Part shown: piece by piece, positions 1-8,033 of the stretch | Layout of the letters: each line of letters begins with the position of its first letter | Position numbering within the stretch: the first letter of the stretch is position 1 | NCBI RefSeq assembly: GCF_900313035.1 | Contig: NZ_OMPS01000048.1 | Location: forward strand, 353,643 to 417,642 | Origin: Ruegeria sp. EL01 | Lineage (GTDB): Bacteria; Pseudomonadota; Alphaproteobacteria; Rhodobacterales; Rhodobacteraceae | Direction of reading: 5' to 3' | Length of the DNA: 64,000 nucleotides | Position numbers and translations under genes: made by a program | Notes under the pieces: generated by a model | Databases searched by the model: none | Told to the model about the DNA's origin: nothing | The model's input: only the letters and a program-made list of their open reading frames with translations

Positions 1-169
1 GGCTAACGAACATGTCGAGCTCTTCAAAGCTGCCTTCGTCCAGCAGCAATTCGACACGCTCACGCGCTGTCAATTTTCCGCGCGCATGCTGCGCATCAAT
101 CCGCCGTTGTCCGCCACCCAGCCGGGCTTCGTTGCGGCGGTCTTCAAGCTCGGAAAGGATGTCTTTCAT
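1..169 (-). CDS. pccB: propionyl-CoA carboxylase beta chain, N-terminal part (partial)
   Basis: Only the first 56 codons are in the window; the gene runs off the left edge. The start MKDILSELEDRRNEARLGGG, followed by RIDAQHARGKLTARERVELLLDEGSFEELD, is the typical N-terminus of the carboxyltransferase subunit of biotin-dependent propionyl-CoA carboxylase. This enzyme turns propionyl-CoA into methylmalonyl-CoA in the cytoplasm, in propionate and odd-chain or branched-chain catabolism. The ATG is preceded by AGGGGAT. The PccR-type regulator two genes away and the TTTGCAAA motifs upstream support the assignment independently. The other carboxylase subunit is not visible. Confidence 0.9.
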   Translation of the reverse strand, partial: MKDILSELEDRRNEARLGGGQRRIDAQHARGKLTARERVELLLDEGSFEELDMFVS

Positions 170-237
170 GGCGATAATCCCCTGTAAAATCTGAGCGGAC
201 CCTATATGTTTCGACGCCTCTGCCAAAGAGGTTTTCG

Positions 238-291
238 GCAAATTTGCAAAGTTTTGGCAACCATAAATTGCCAAAGTGTAAATTTGCTAAG
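238..291. promoter_or_regulatory. putative PccR (ScfR) binding region between pccB and the MFS gene
   Basis: This 54-base stretch holds a GCAAATTTGC palindrome (238-247) overlapping TTTGCAAA (243-250). It also holds a perfect inverted repeat TTTGGCAA/TTGCCAAA (253-260 and 268-275) and a variant TTTGCTAA (283-290). Paired TTTGCAAA boxes are the reported target of PccR in Rhodobacter sphaeroides and of the related RamB. The region lies in the shared upstream region of pccB (left) and the exporter gene (right). It probably controls pccB; control of the exporter is possible. Confidence 0.65.
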
Positions 292-352
292 TTTCGAATT
301 GAAGCGGGCAGACGTCTGGCAATCCGGATTTCCGTGACTATACATGTGAACC

Positions 353-1558
353 ATGCAGTTCAGTTCGTCTGCGGTTCGCCGCACGCCGCCTTCAATTACA
401 ACGCTTGTCTTACTCTCGGGGCTGTCAGCCCTGAGTATGAATCTGTTTCTGCCAAGCCTGCCCAACATGGCTCTGCATTTCGAAACCGATTACAAGGTCA
501 TGCAGCTGTCCATTGCCTTGTACCTGTTGGTTAATGCTGTTCTGCAAATCCTGATCGGTCCGATCGCCGACAAAGCCGGGCGCAGACCAGTGTTGCTGTG
601 GGGGCTGAGCTTGTTTCTGCTGGCAACCCTTGGCTGCATCTATGCGCCAAGCGCCGAGGTCTTTCTGGCGTTCCGAATGTGCCAGGCGGTGGTAGTGGTC
701 GGAATGGTCCTGAGCCGTGCGGCCGTTCGCGACCTTTATGATCAAGACCAAGCCGCATCCATGATCGGTTATGTCACAATGGGAATGGCCGTGGTTCCGA
801 TGATCGGCCCTGCCATTGGAGGATTGCTTGAAGAAAGCTTTGGTTGGAGGGCCAACTTCTGGCTGCCCTTTGCGGTTGGCGCCCTGACCCTGGCCCTGAC
901 CTACACGGATTTCGGCGAAACCTCGGCCAAAAGCGGCAAGACGCTGCTACAGCAATTCCGGGAATATCCCGAGCTGCTGACGTCTCCGCGGTTCTGGGGT
1001 TATTCATTGTCATCGGCGTTTTCATCAGGTGCGTTTTTTGCCTATCTCGGCGGGGCACCCTTCATTGGCACCGAACTGTTCGGGATGAGCGCTGCCGAAG
1101 TCGGCATTTATTTTGGCGCGCCGGCGGTCGGCTATTTTATCGGCAATTTCATAAGCGGGCGATACTCTGTACGCTTTGGCGTGAATCGCATGGTTCTCTG
1201 GGGATGCTGGCTCAACGCCTTAGGCGTGGCACTTTCCGCCGTTTTATTTCTGGCCGGATTGGGAACCGCGCTTAGCTTCTTTGGCTTTATGACATTCGTC
1301 GGCGTTGGCAACGGGATGACCATCCCAAATGCAACCTCAGGCGCGTTGTCAGTGCGCCCACATCTGGCAGCAACAGCCTCAGGCCTCAGTGGCGCAATCA
1401 TGCTGGGTGGCGGCGCAGGTCTAAGCGCACTTGCCGGTGCCGTTTTGACAAAAGAAACCGGAGCGATGCCACTATTGTGGCTCATGCTTACGACGGCCGT
1501 TCTGGCCATTGCAGCCATCAGTGTTGTTATCTGGCGCGAACGGCAATTGGGGCTCTAA
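353..1558 (+). CDS. Bcr/CflA-family MFS multidrug exporter
   Basis: This 401-residue protein has about 12 hydrophobic segments and belongs to the major facilitator superfamily. The loop after the second helix carries the MFS motif A (GPIADKAGRRPVLL, about residues 69-82). The RAAVRDLYD stretch and GPAIGGLLEE after helix 5 (antiporter motif C-like) are typical of the Bcr/CflA drug:proton antiporters. It would sit in the inner membrane and expel small hydrophobic compounds; the substrate cannot be read from sequence. It lies between pccB and pccR, so it may be expressed together with the propionyl-CoA regulon, but a transport role in that pathway is not shown. Confidence 0.85.
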   Translation: MQFSSSAVRRTPPSITTLVLLSGLSALSMNLFLPSLPNMALHFETDYKVMQLSIALYLLVNAVLQILIGPIADKAGRRPVLLWGLSLFLLATLGCIYAPSAEVFLAFRMCQAVVVVGMVLSRAAVRDLYDQDQAASMIGYVTMGMAVVPMIGPAIGGLLEESFGWRANFWLPFAVGALTLALTYTDFGETSAKSGKTLLQQFREYPELLTSPRFWGYSLSSAFSSGAFFAYLGGAPFIGTELFGMSAAEVGIYFGAPAVGYFIGNFISGRYSVRFGVNRMVLWGCWLNALGVALSAVLFLAGLGTALSFFGFMTFVGVGNGMTIPNATSGALSVRPHLAATASGLSGAIMLGGGAGLSALAGAVLTKETGAMPLLWLMLTTAVLAIAAISVVIWRERQLGL

Positions 1559-1577
1559 CGCAGCTTGCCCTCAGGGG

Positions 1578-1616
1578 TTTGCAAAGTTAGCTTGCAATTT
1601 AAGGAAAGTTGCAAAG
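1578..1616. promoter_or_regulatory. TTTGCAAA-type boxes upstream of pccR (possible autoregulation)
   Basis: Three related motifs precede the regulator start: TTTGCAAAG (1578-1586), CTTGCAAT (1591-1598) and GTTGCAAAG (1608-1616). They resemble the boxes upstream of pccB. The last one overlaps the ribosome binding site region, so binding there would fit autorepression. Confidence 0.5.
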
Positions 1617-1623
1617 GCACCTC

Positions 1624-3024
1624 ATGGGCACCCAGAAACTCTATGCTGGCGCGAAACTACGCGAAATGCGCACACGCCTGACCCTCACACAACGTGAGTT
1701 TGCGTCAAAACTTGGCGTCTCACTGCCCTACCTGAACCAGATGGAAAACAACAACCGACCGATATCAACCACGGTTGTTCTGGCACTGGCGCAGGAATTC
1801 GGGATGGACGTCACCGAACTCAGCACAGGTGACAGCGAGCGTCTGGTCTCGGATATGCGCGAAGCGCTGGCGGACCCGGTTTTTGCGGATGCCCTTCCCC
1901 CATTGGCGGATCTGCGTTTGACCGCCTCAAATGCTCCGGCACTTGCGCGGGCCTTTATCGAATTGCACAGAACATATCGCCAGACCCATGAACGCCTTGC
2001 ATCACTGGACGAGGCATTGGGTCGGGAAGATGCCCGTATTCAGGCCAGCCCATGGGAGGAGGTGCGCGATTTCTTCCACTATTGCGACAACTACATCGAT
2101 GCGATGGATCGCGCTGCTGAGCTGTTTGCAAACCGTGCCGATGGTCCCGGTGGCATCCGTCAGGCTGCACTGAACAGCCTGTCCGAACGTGGAATACAGG
2201 TCATCTTTTCAGACATTGGGTCCTTGCGTAGCTACGACACCGAAAGCAGGATTTTGCGCCTGTCGTCCCGCGCCGAGCCACAAACCCAAGTGTTTCAACT
2301 GCTGCTTCAGGTCGCTTTGATCAGTCAGGACAAGCTGCTTGAGGCAACATTGGACTTTGCCAAGTTTCAAAGTGAAGAGGCACGATCTATCGCCAAGATC
2401 GGTTTGGCGAACTACTTTGCAGGGGCGTCCCTGATGCCCTACGCCGCCTTTCTGGCCGCAGCCCAAGAAGACCGTCACGATCTGGAATTGCTCAGCAATC
2501 GGTTCGGCGCTTCAATCGAACAAGTGGCCCATCGCCTGTCCACCTTGCAAAGACCGGGCGCCAAAGGCATTCCGTTCTTCTTCGTTCGGGTCGATCAGGC
2601 GGGAACCATCACCAAACGACACTCGGCCACGCGTCTGCAATTTGCACGTTTTGGCGGGGCTTGCCCATTGTGGAACGTACATCGCGCTTTCGAAACACCC
2701 GGTCACTTCCTGCTGCAACTTGCGGAAACCCCGGACGGGGTGCGCTATATCTCCCTGGCACGAGACGTGTCAAAATCGGGTGGGTCTTTCGGTGCGCCTG
2801 TGCGCCGATATGCCATCGCCTTGGGATGCGAAGTACGGCACGCCCAGGCGTTGGTCTATGCCGACAACCTCGATATCAACAAAGCCAGCGCCTATGAACC
2901 AATTGGCATTTCCTGCCGTATTTGCGAGCGGCAGAACTGTCACCAGCGCTCGGTTCCACCGCTCGAACGACGCTTGACGATCGACATGCATACCCGCGGC
3001 ACACTTCCCTACGAAGTCACCTGA
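1624..3024 (+). CDS. pccR: short-chain acyl-CoA responsive XRE regulator (PccR/RamB-like)
   Basis: A 466-residue regulator. An N-terminal Cro/C1 helix-turn-helix (about residues 10-62, with TQREFASKLGVSLPYLNQME) is followed by a long IrrE-like/DUF2083 region. It ends with a Cys cluster (CRICERQNC) seen in the ScfR family, whose members sense short-chain acyl-CoAs. PccR activates or represses the propionyl-CoA carboxylase gene in Rhodobacter, and pccB lies just beyond the neighbouring exporter gene. I chose the ATG at 1624 because AAAGG lies 6 bases upstream; a TTG five codons earlier has no matching ribosome site. The TTTGCAAA-like boxes in front suggest self-control. Confidence 0.88.
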   Translation: MGTQKLYAGAKLREMRTRLTLTQREFASKLGVSLPYLNQMENNNRPISTTVVLALAQEFGMDVTELSTGDSERLVSDMREALADPVFADALPPLADLRLTASNAPALARAFIELHRTYRQTHERLASLDEALGREDARIQASPWEEVRDFFHYCDNYIDAMDRAAELFANRADGPGGIRQAALNSLSERGIQVIFSDIGSLRSYDTESRILRLSSRAEPQTQVFQLLLQVALISQDKLLEATLDFAKFQSEEARSIAKIGLANYFAGASLMPYAAFLAAAQEDRHDLELLSNRFGASIEQVAHRLSTLQRPGAKGIPFFFVRVDQAGTITKRHSATRLQFARFGGACPLWNVHRAFETPGHFLLQLAETPDGVRYISLARDVSKSGGSFGAPVRRYAIALGCEVRHAQALVYADNLDINKASAYEPIGISCRICERQNCHQRSVPPLERRLTIDMHTRGTLPYEVT

Positions 3025-3072
3025 TCTTCATCTGGCCCTACATATCCAGAGGGAGGCGCGGTTTGCCACGAC

Positions 3073-3096
3073 GGGGGCAGAGCCCCCGCCCCTTTT
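3073..3096 (+). terminator. hairpin terminator after pccR
   Basis: GGGGGC-AGA-GCCCCC (3073-3087) forms a perfect six-pair stem and is followed by GCCCCTTTTGT. It lies 48 bases after the pccR stop and just beyond the end of convergent ydcH, so it may serve both. Similar GGGGGC...GCCCCC hairpins are, to my knowledge, frequent between roseobacter genes. Confidence 0.6.
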
Positions 3097-3097
3097 G

Positions 3098-3337
3098 TCA
3101 GGCTCTCGCCAAGATCCCCCAAATCTCGTCCTTGAGGGCCGCCCGCTTTTTGCGCAACTCGACCTCTGCCAGCTCCTCCATCGGCTCGACATGTGTTTCA
3201 GCCCTGTGCACGACGCGGTTGACCTCGTGATACTCGTCTGCCAGCCGGGCAAAATGTGCGTCCGACTGCTTGAGTTGGCTCATCAGTTCTGTCTTGTCGG
3301 GAAATTCTTCGGCCAGTTCATGCGGGGTGTGAGACAT
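3098..3337 (-). CDS. YdcH family protein (DUF465)
   Basis: A 79-residue, highly charged, all-helical protein with the DUF465 pattern: SHTPHELAEEFP, HFARLADEYHEVN, then VEPMEELAEVELRKKRAALKDEIW at the C-terminus. Such proteins are small cytoplasmic coiled-coil proteins of unknown function, widespread in proteobacteria. The gene stands alone, convergent with pccR, and the GAGCGCTCAGGT stretch before the ATG is a weak ribosome site. Length is normal for the family. Confidence 0.85.
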   Translation of the reverse strand: MSHTPHELAEEFPDKTELMSQLKQSDAHFARLADEYHEVNRVVHRAETHVEPMEELAEVELRKKRAALKDEIWGILARA

Positions 3338-3437
3338 ACCTGAGCGCTCCTTGATCTATCGTTGCAATCCACTGCTAAAGGTGTTGTCGACATACCTCTT
3401 TGACCCCGATCAAGTTGCGTAGAAAAACCGGTGACAT

Positions 3438-4082
3438 TTAGCGGGCTGCCTTGCGCCACCCTGCTGCTGCGGCTTCGGCCTCAGAGCAAAACCATCGCTC
3501 TTCTCTGCTCAAGCTGATCCGGGTTTTCGAATAGTGTTTCTGCCCCGGCGCGTGATAGATACGTTCGCCAGCAGATGAGATGTTGCCCTTGATCCGGCAA
3601 GGCCCGGACAATTGCGCAGTACCAGACGCCCGGTGCACCCACGGCTGAACATGCGCGCTGTGCAATCCTGCACGCTCTGACGCCGCAAGGGCCTCCTCTG
3701 GCGCATAATCCGTCGAGTACTTACGATAAGCAAAGGCTAACCCGTGGCGCACAAGCTCACGCCCAACGTCCCGTCCTATGACCCGACACCGCGCAACCAC
3801 GCGGCCATATCGATCCCGATCCAGTGGAGTGCACTGAGCAGATTTTCCATGAAACCGTCGACGCACTTCTTGGGTCACCAAATTCCCACAGACCCAGGCT
3901 GTGTCGTCGTTCGTTTCGCAGTTCTGACCCAGCTCCGGCGCGTCTATGCCATGCAATCGTACTCGAACATCGCCCACATACCATGTGTCGGCATCGATAA
4001 CATTCACAGGCCCTTCAACCAGATCAGCCGCGATAGCCAGAGACGGGGCGAACAAAACGAAAGCCAAACAAAACCTTAACAT
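3438..4082 (-). CDS. secreted thermonuclease-family (SNase-like) nuclease
   Basis: 214 residues with a clear signal peptide (hydrophobic core followed by AIAADL). The staphylococcal-nuclease fold follows: VNVIDADTWYVGDVRVRLHGIDAPE carries the metal-binding Asp and the catalytic Arg/Glu pair, and DRDRYGRVVARCRV carries the second catalytic Arg. The C-terminus (GNISSAGERIYHAPG, HYSKTRIS, ERWFCSEAEAAAAGWRKA) is the small extension common in alphaproteobacterial members. It should be exported and cut DNA or RNA phosphodiester bonds with calcium. It is a monocistronic gene downstream of betA on the same strand, and its link with that operon is unclear. Confidence 0.85.
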   Translation of the reverse strand: MLRFCLAFVLFAPSLAIAADLVEGPVNVIDADTWYVGDVRVRLHGIDAPELGQNCETNDDTAWVCGNLVTQEVRRRFHGKSAQCTPLDRDRYGRVVARCRVIGRDVGRELVRHGLAFAYRKYSTDYAPEEALAASERAGLHSAHVQPWVHRASGTAQLSGPCRIKGNISSAGERIYHAPGQKHYSKTRISLSREERWFCSEAEAAAAGWRKAAR

Positions 4083-4136
4083 GCCCCCGATATGCGCCCG
4101 GATACCGGCACGTTCAACAGGGGCTGTTCACAAGGG

Positions 4137-5795
4137 TTAACGCTGTGCGGCCGCCCACCCCGGATGGATCCAGGGACGATCATTGGCTTTGGGCAAAGGA
4201 CCCTTGCCCAACAGAGAATCGGACATTTTCTCACCAACCATGATGGACGGTGCATTCAGGTTGCCATTGGTGATCTGAGGGAAAATCGAACTGTCCGCGA
4301 CCCGCAGACCCTCCACACCAACAACACGGCCTTGCGGATCGACAACAGTGTTCTTGTCATCTGCGCGCCCCATCCGGCAGGTGCCACAAGGGTGATAAGC
4401 GCTTTCGGCGTGCTCGGCGATAAAGTCATTCAACTCTTTATCCGTCTGTACACCAACGCCCGGTTGAATTTCCTTGCCAGCATAAGGCTTGAAAGCCTCC
4501 TGCCCAAAGATCTCGCGGGTCAGGCGGATACAGTTTCGGAAATCTTCCCAGTCTTCCTCGTGGCTCATGTAGTTAAACCGGATGACCGGGGCATCTTCGG
4601 GCCGCGCTGAACGCAACGTGACCGCACCGCGCGAAGGTGAGCGCATCGGGCCGACATGGGCCTGGAACCCATGCCCTTCTGCGGCAACCTGGCCATCATA
4701 GCGCACTGCGATAGGCAGAAAGTGATACTGGATGTCAGGATATTCTACGCCCGGCTTCGATCGGATGAACGCCGCGCTTTCGAACTGGTTCGACGCGCCA
4801 AGCCCCGTCTTGGTGAACAACCATTGCGCCCCGATCAGTCCTTTGCTGAACAGGTTCCAATGCTTATAGAGCGTGATTGGCTGCAACGAGGCCTGCTGGA
4901 TGTAAAGCTCCAAATGGTCTTGAAGATTGGCACCAACGCCCGGGCGATCCGCAACAACATCGATCCCGTGCTCGGCCAGATGCGCTGCCGGGCCAATCCC
5001 GGACAACATCAACAGCTTCGGGGAGTTGATTGAAGAGGATGCAAGAACCACCTCGCGGCGCGCGCGGATGATTTCCTTTTGGCCACCACGGATCAGTTCG
5101 ACCCCGGTTGCGCGCCCGTCGTCCAGGACCACGCGCGTTGCCAACCCCCGCACCAGATCGCAGTTCTCGCGCTTGAGCGCCGGTTTCAGATAGGCATTTG
5201 CCGCAGACCAGCGCCGTCCCTTCCAGACGGTCTGCTCCATCGGGCCAAAGCCCTCCTGCTTTTCACCGTTGTAGTCACCGGTGACCTCGTATCCCGCCTG
5301 CTGCCCTGCATCGACAAAGGCCTGAAACAACGGGTTTTGCCGGGGACCGCGCGACACATGCAGCGGGCCATCGGTTCCGCGCCAAGTCGGGTCCCCTCCA
5401 TGGCCACCGTCGTGCCATGTCTCCATACGTTTGTAGTAGGGCAAGACGTCAGCATAAGACCACCCGTCGGCCCCCATCTCCGCCCATGTGTCGAAATCTC
5501 GGGCATGGCCGCGCACATAGACCATCCCGTTGATCGACGATGACCCACCGATCACCTTTCCCCGCGGGCACGCCAGCCGACGGTTGTTCAGATGCGGTTC
5601 CGGCTCGGAATGGTAGCCCCAGTCATAGCGTGACATGTTCATTGGATAGCTCAAGGCTGCAGGCATCTGAATGAATGGTCCGATATCCGAGCCTCCATGC
5701 TCGATAACCAAAACCGACGCGCCTGCTTCGCTTAGGCGATAAGCCATCGCGCAACCCGCGGACCCGGCGCCCACGATGACGAAATCTGCTTCCAT
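4137..5795 (-). CDS. betA: choline dehydrogenase
   Basis: A 552-residue GMC-family flavoprotein oxidising choline to betaine aldehyde (and possibly on to betaine). It starts with the FAD-binding loop VGAGSAGCAMAYRLSE. The GMC signature region (RGKVIGGSSSINGMVYVRG) follows, and the end carries AYHPCGTCRMG with the active-site His and ITNGNLNAPSIMVGEK. The ATG at 5795 has AAGGAG 7 bases upstream; longer starts would run back into the intergenic repeat and betC. It is last in betI-betC-betA, 73 bases after betC. A betaine aldehyde dehydrogenase gene (betB) is not in the window. Confidence 0.93.
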   Translation of the reverse strand: MEADFVIVGAGSAGCAMAYRLSEAGASVLVIEHGGSDIGPFIQMPAALSYPMNMSRYDWGYHSEPEPHLNNRRLACPRGKVIGGSSSINGMVYVRGHARDFDTWAEMGADGWSYADVLPYYKRMETWHDGGHGGDPTWRGTDGPLHVSRGPRQNPLFQAFVDAGQQAGYEVTGDYNGEKQEGFGPMEQTVWKGRRWSAANAYLKPALKRENCDLVRGLATRVVLDDGRATGVELIRGGQKEIIRARREVVLASSSINSPKLLMLSGIGPAAHLAEHGIDVVADRPGVGANLQDHLELYIQQASLQPITLYKHWNLFSKGLIGAQWLFTKTGLGASNQFESAAFIRSKPGVEYPDIQYHFLPIAVRYDGQVAAEGHGFQAHVGPMRSPSRGAVTLRSARPEDAPVIRFNYMSHEEDWEDFRNCIRLTREIFGQEAFKPYAGKEIQPGVGVQTDKELNDFIAEHAESAYHPCGTCRMGRADDKNTVVDPQGRVVGVEGLRVADSSIFPQITNGNLNAPSIMVGEKMSDSLLGKGPLPKANDRPWIHPGWAAAQR

Positions 5796-5831
5796 TCTTA
5801 CGACTCCTTGTACCGCCGAAACATGTCGGAA

Positions 5832-5865
5832 CGCCTTCGGCGAGAGTATTTTTGAAAAGATGAAG
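5832..5865 (+). repeat. roseobacter-type intergenic repeat between betC and betA
   Basis: A small CGCC-TTC-GGCG hairpin (5832-5842) followed by GAGAGTATTTTTGAAAAGATGAAG. A related copy lies at 34115-34141 (CCCCGGGATATTTTGGGCCAGATGAAG). The conserved part is GATATTTT/GAGTATTTTT plus AGATGAAG. I recall such elements as common between genes in Ruegeria-like genomes, but copy number cannot be tested here. Confidence 0.5.
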
Positions 5866-5868
5866 AGG

Positions 5869-7377
5869 TTACTCCCCGCGCGGGAAGCGGGCATTTTCCT
5901 CGACGATATTCAGGTCCATGTGATTGCGCATGTAGCGTTCGGACGCTTTTTGCAGTGGCTGGTAATCCCACGGGTAATAGCCGCCCTGCCGCAGCGCCCC
6001 GTACACGACCCAGCGGCGGGCCTGGCTGGCGCGTACGTCAGCGTCAAACCGATCCAGATCCCATCGGGCCTCGGACTTCGCGCGCAAGGTGGTCAAAGTG
6101 CCCGAATGTTCCGGACTGTCAGCGAGATTTATCATTTCGTTCGGGTCTTCGTCCAAATCGAACAGCTGGTCGGGGTCCAGATCGCACCGATTGTACTTCC
6201 ATTTTCCGTAACGCAAGGACACCAAGGGGGCGTACGAAGCTTCGGCCGCATATTCCATGGCAACAGGGGCGGCGCGTTCAATCCCCTTTACCAACGGGAC
6301 CAGGTCTTCGCCATCCGTCCAAGGCGCGATTTCCGCCATGTCGACACCGGCAAGTGAACCCAACGTAGGGGTGACATCGATGGTTGATACCGGGGTATCG
6401 ATCCGACCAGGCGGCAGGTCCGGCGCAGAGATCATCAACGGCACCCTTGCCGAGCCCTCATAGAAGGTCATTTTGAACCACAAGCCCCGCTCGCCCAGCA
6501 TGTCGCCGTGATCGGAAACAAACAGAATGGTTGCGTCTTGCCGGGTCGTTTCCAACACGTCCAGGATCTCGCCAATCTTGTCATCGAGATAGGAAATATT
6601 GGCAAAATAAGCGCGACGAGACTTCCGGATGTCTTCTTCGGTGATGTCGAAGCTTCGCCAATCGTTGGCGTCGAAAATCCGCTGCGAATGAGCATCCTGA
6701 TTATCATAGCCAAGATCCGCGACCTCGGGCAGTAGGTGCTCGCAGTCTTCGTACAGGTCCCAGTACTTCCGCCGCGCCACATAAGGATCATGCGGGTGCG
6801 TGAAACTGACGGTAAGGCACCAGGGTCGGTCATCCTTGCCGCGTGCCAGATCGTAAAGCTTGGCCTTCGCGTTGTAGGCGACCTCGTCATCGTATTCCAT
6901 TTGGTTCGAGATTTCGGCGACACCTGCGCCGGTCACCGAGCCCATATTGTGATACCACCAATCGATCCGCTCGCCGGGTTTGCGATAGTCCGGGGTCCAG
7001 CCGAAATCGGCCGGGTAGATATCGGTCGTCAGGCGGTCTTCGAACCCATGCATCTGGTCCGGCCCGACGAAATGCATCTTGCCCGACAGGCAGGTGTAAT
7101 AGCCTGCGCGACGCAAATGGTGGGCATAGGTTGGAATGTCACTGCGGAACTCGGCCGCATTGTCATAAACCCCTGTGCGCGACGGCAACTGACCCGACAT
7201 AAAACTGGCCCGCCCCGGCGCGCACAGCGGCGATGCGGTGTACGCATTGGTAAAGCGGGTCGATCGCTGCGCCAGTTTCTTCAGGTTCGGTGCATGCAGC
7301 CAGTCTGCGGGACCGTCCGGAAAGAGGGTACCGTTCAACTGATCCACCATCAGGATCAGAATGTTTGGCTTTGTCAT
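5869..7377 (-). CDS. betC: choline-sulfatase
   Basis: A 502-residue type I sulfatase hydrolysing choline-O-sulfate to choline and sulfate. It opens with PNILILMVDQL, whose Asp binds the metal. It carries the sulfatase signature LCAPGRASFMSGQ with Cys52 in C-x-P-G-R context; this Cys would be converted to formylglycine. VSDHGDMLGERGLWFKMTFYEGSARVPL follows, and a C-terminal stretch (ARFPRGE end, MRNHMDLN) is typical of BetC. Length matches the family. The gene overlaps betI by 4 bases (ATGA), indicating translational coupling, and betA follows. It would supply choline for osmoprotectant synthesis or for carbon and sulfur. Confidence 0.95.
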   Translation of the reverse strand: MTKPNILILMVDQLNGTLFPDGPADWLHAPNLKKLAQRSTRFTNAYTASPLCAPGRASFMSGQLPSRTGVYDNAAEFRSDIPTYAHHLRRAGYYTCLSGKMHFVGPDQMHGFEDRLTTDIYPADFGWTPDYRKPGERIDWWYHNMGSVTGAGVAEISNQMEYDDEVAYNAKAKLYDLARGKDDRPWCLTVSFTHPHDPYVARRKYWDLYEDCEHLLPEVADLGYDNQDAHSQRIFDANDWRSFDITEEDIRKSRRAYFANISYLDDKIGEILDVLETTRQDATILFVSDHGDMLGERGLWFKMTFYEGSARVPLMISAPDLPPGRIDTPVSTIDVTPTLGSLAGVDMAEIAPWTDGEDLVPLVKGIERAAPVAMEYAAEASYAPLVSLRYGKWKYNRCDLDPDQLFDLDEDPNEMINLADSPEHSGTLTTLRAKSEARWDLDRFDADVRASQARRWVVYGALRQGGYYPWDYQPLQKASERYMRNHMDLNIVEENARFPRGE

Positions 7378-7946
7378 TTTTCGGCCTCGAGCAAAGTGTT
7401 GAGGACACGCAGCGCGTGGTTTACCGCCAGTTGCGGTTCTTTCGGAGCGCTAAGGGCGGCGCGAATGTACAAGCCATCAATCAACGCGATCATGTTCTCG
7501 GCCGCCTCGACGGGATCCTCCATGAGGGGGCGCAAAGCATAGATCAGGTTGGATCTGATACGCGCCTGATAGATCTGCCACAGGCGCAATGCATCGTCAT
7601 TGGTTTGCGCCAGAACATAGAAGGTCATCCAGGCTGCAATCGCATCGGGGGTGAAACAAGATGGTGCGAAACAAGCCCGGATGATGGCTTGGGCCCTTTG
7701 ATCCGGCGCGGCCTCTTTTAACTCGCTGCGGGCTTCCTGGGCAAAATCTGCCAGAATCTGTCGCATCGCCGCCAGAAATATCTGATCTTTTCCGCCGAAG
7801 TAGTGATGTGCCAGCGCGCTTGACATACCGGCGCGTTTGGCAATCTGACTGACAGTTACATCAAGGGATTTTTTCACGCCCAGTTCAGCGATCGTCGCAC
7901 GAACGATCGCGTTACGGCGAATTGGCTCCATTCCGACTTTTGGCAT
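7374..7946 (-). CDS. betI: TetR-family choline-responsive repressor BetI
   Basis: 190 residues. The N-terminal TetR helix-turn-helix (about residues 8-55: RRNAIVRATIAELGVKKSLDVTVSQIAKRAGMSSALAHHYFGGKD) matches BetI closely. BetI represses bet genes and is released by choline. It is the first gene of betI-betC-betA, and its stop overlaps the betC start. A BetI-like palindrome lies about 50 bases upstream. The internal start at MEPIRRNAI is also possible, but MPKVGMEPIRR is the usual BetI beginning. Confidence 0.93.
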   Translation of the reverse strand: MPKVGMEPIRRNAIVRATIAELGVKKSLDVTVSQIAKRAGMSSALAHHYFGGKDQIFLAAMRQILADFAQEARSELKEAAPDQRAQAIIRACFAPSCFTPDAIAAWMTFYVLAQTNDDALRLWQIYQARIRSNLIYALRPLMEDPVEAAENMIALIDGLYIRAALSAPKEPQLAVNHALRVLNTLLEAEK

Positions 7947-7992
7947 CGCTACCCCCTGAACACGCGCTATAGGGGCGAACGCTATGCGGTTT

Positions 7993-8015
7993 TTATTGAC
8001 TCGTCAATCAATAAC
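7993..8015. promoter_or_regulatory. putative BetI operator
   Basis: A palindromic stretch TTATTGACTCGTCAATCAATAA with a core ATTGAC-TC-GTCAAT (7995-8008) lies between betI and the DMT transporter gene. BetI operators described in other proteobacteria are AT-rich TTGA/TCAA palindromes of this kind. Its position 50-60 bases before the betI start fits autorepression of the operon. Confidence 0.65.
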
Positions 8016-8033
8016 GACCTGCACTATGCCACG

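Noticed and set aside
6736..7542. 268-codon plus-strand frame
   Set aside because: Antisense to betC, whose sulfatase motifs are unambiguous; no ribosome site or domain.
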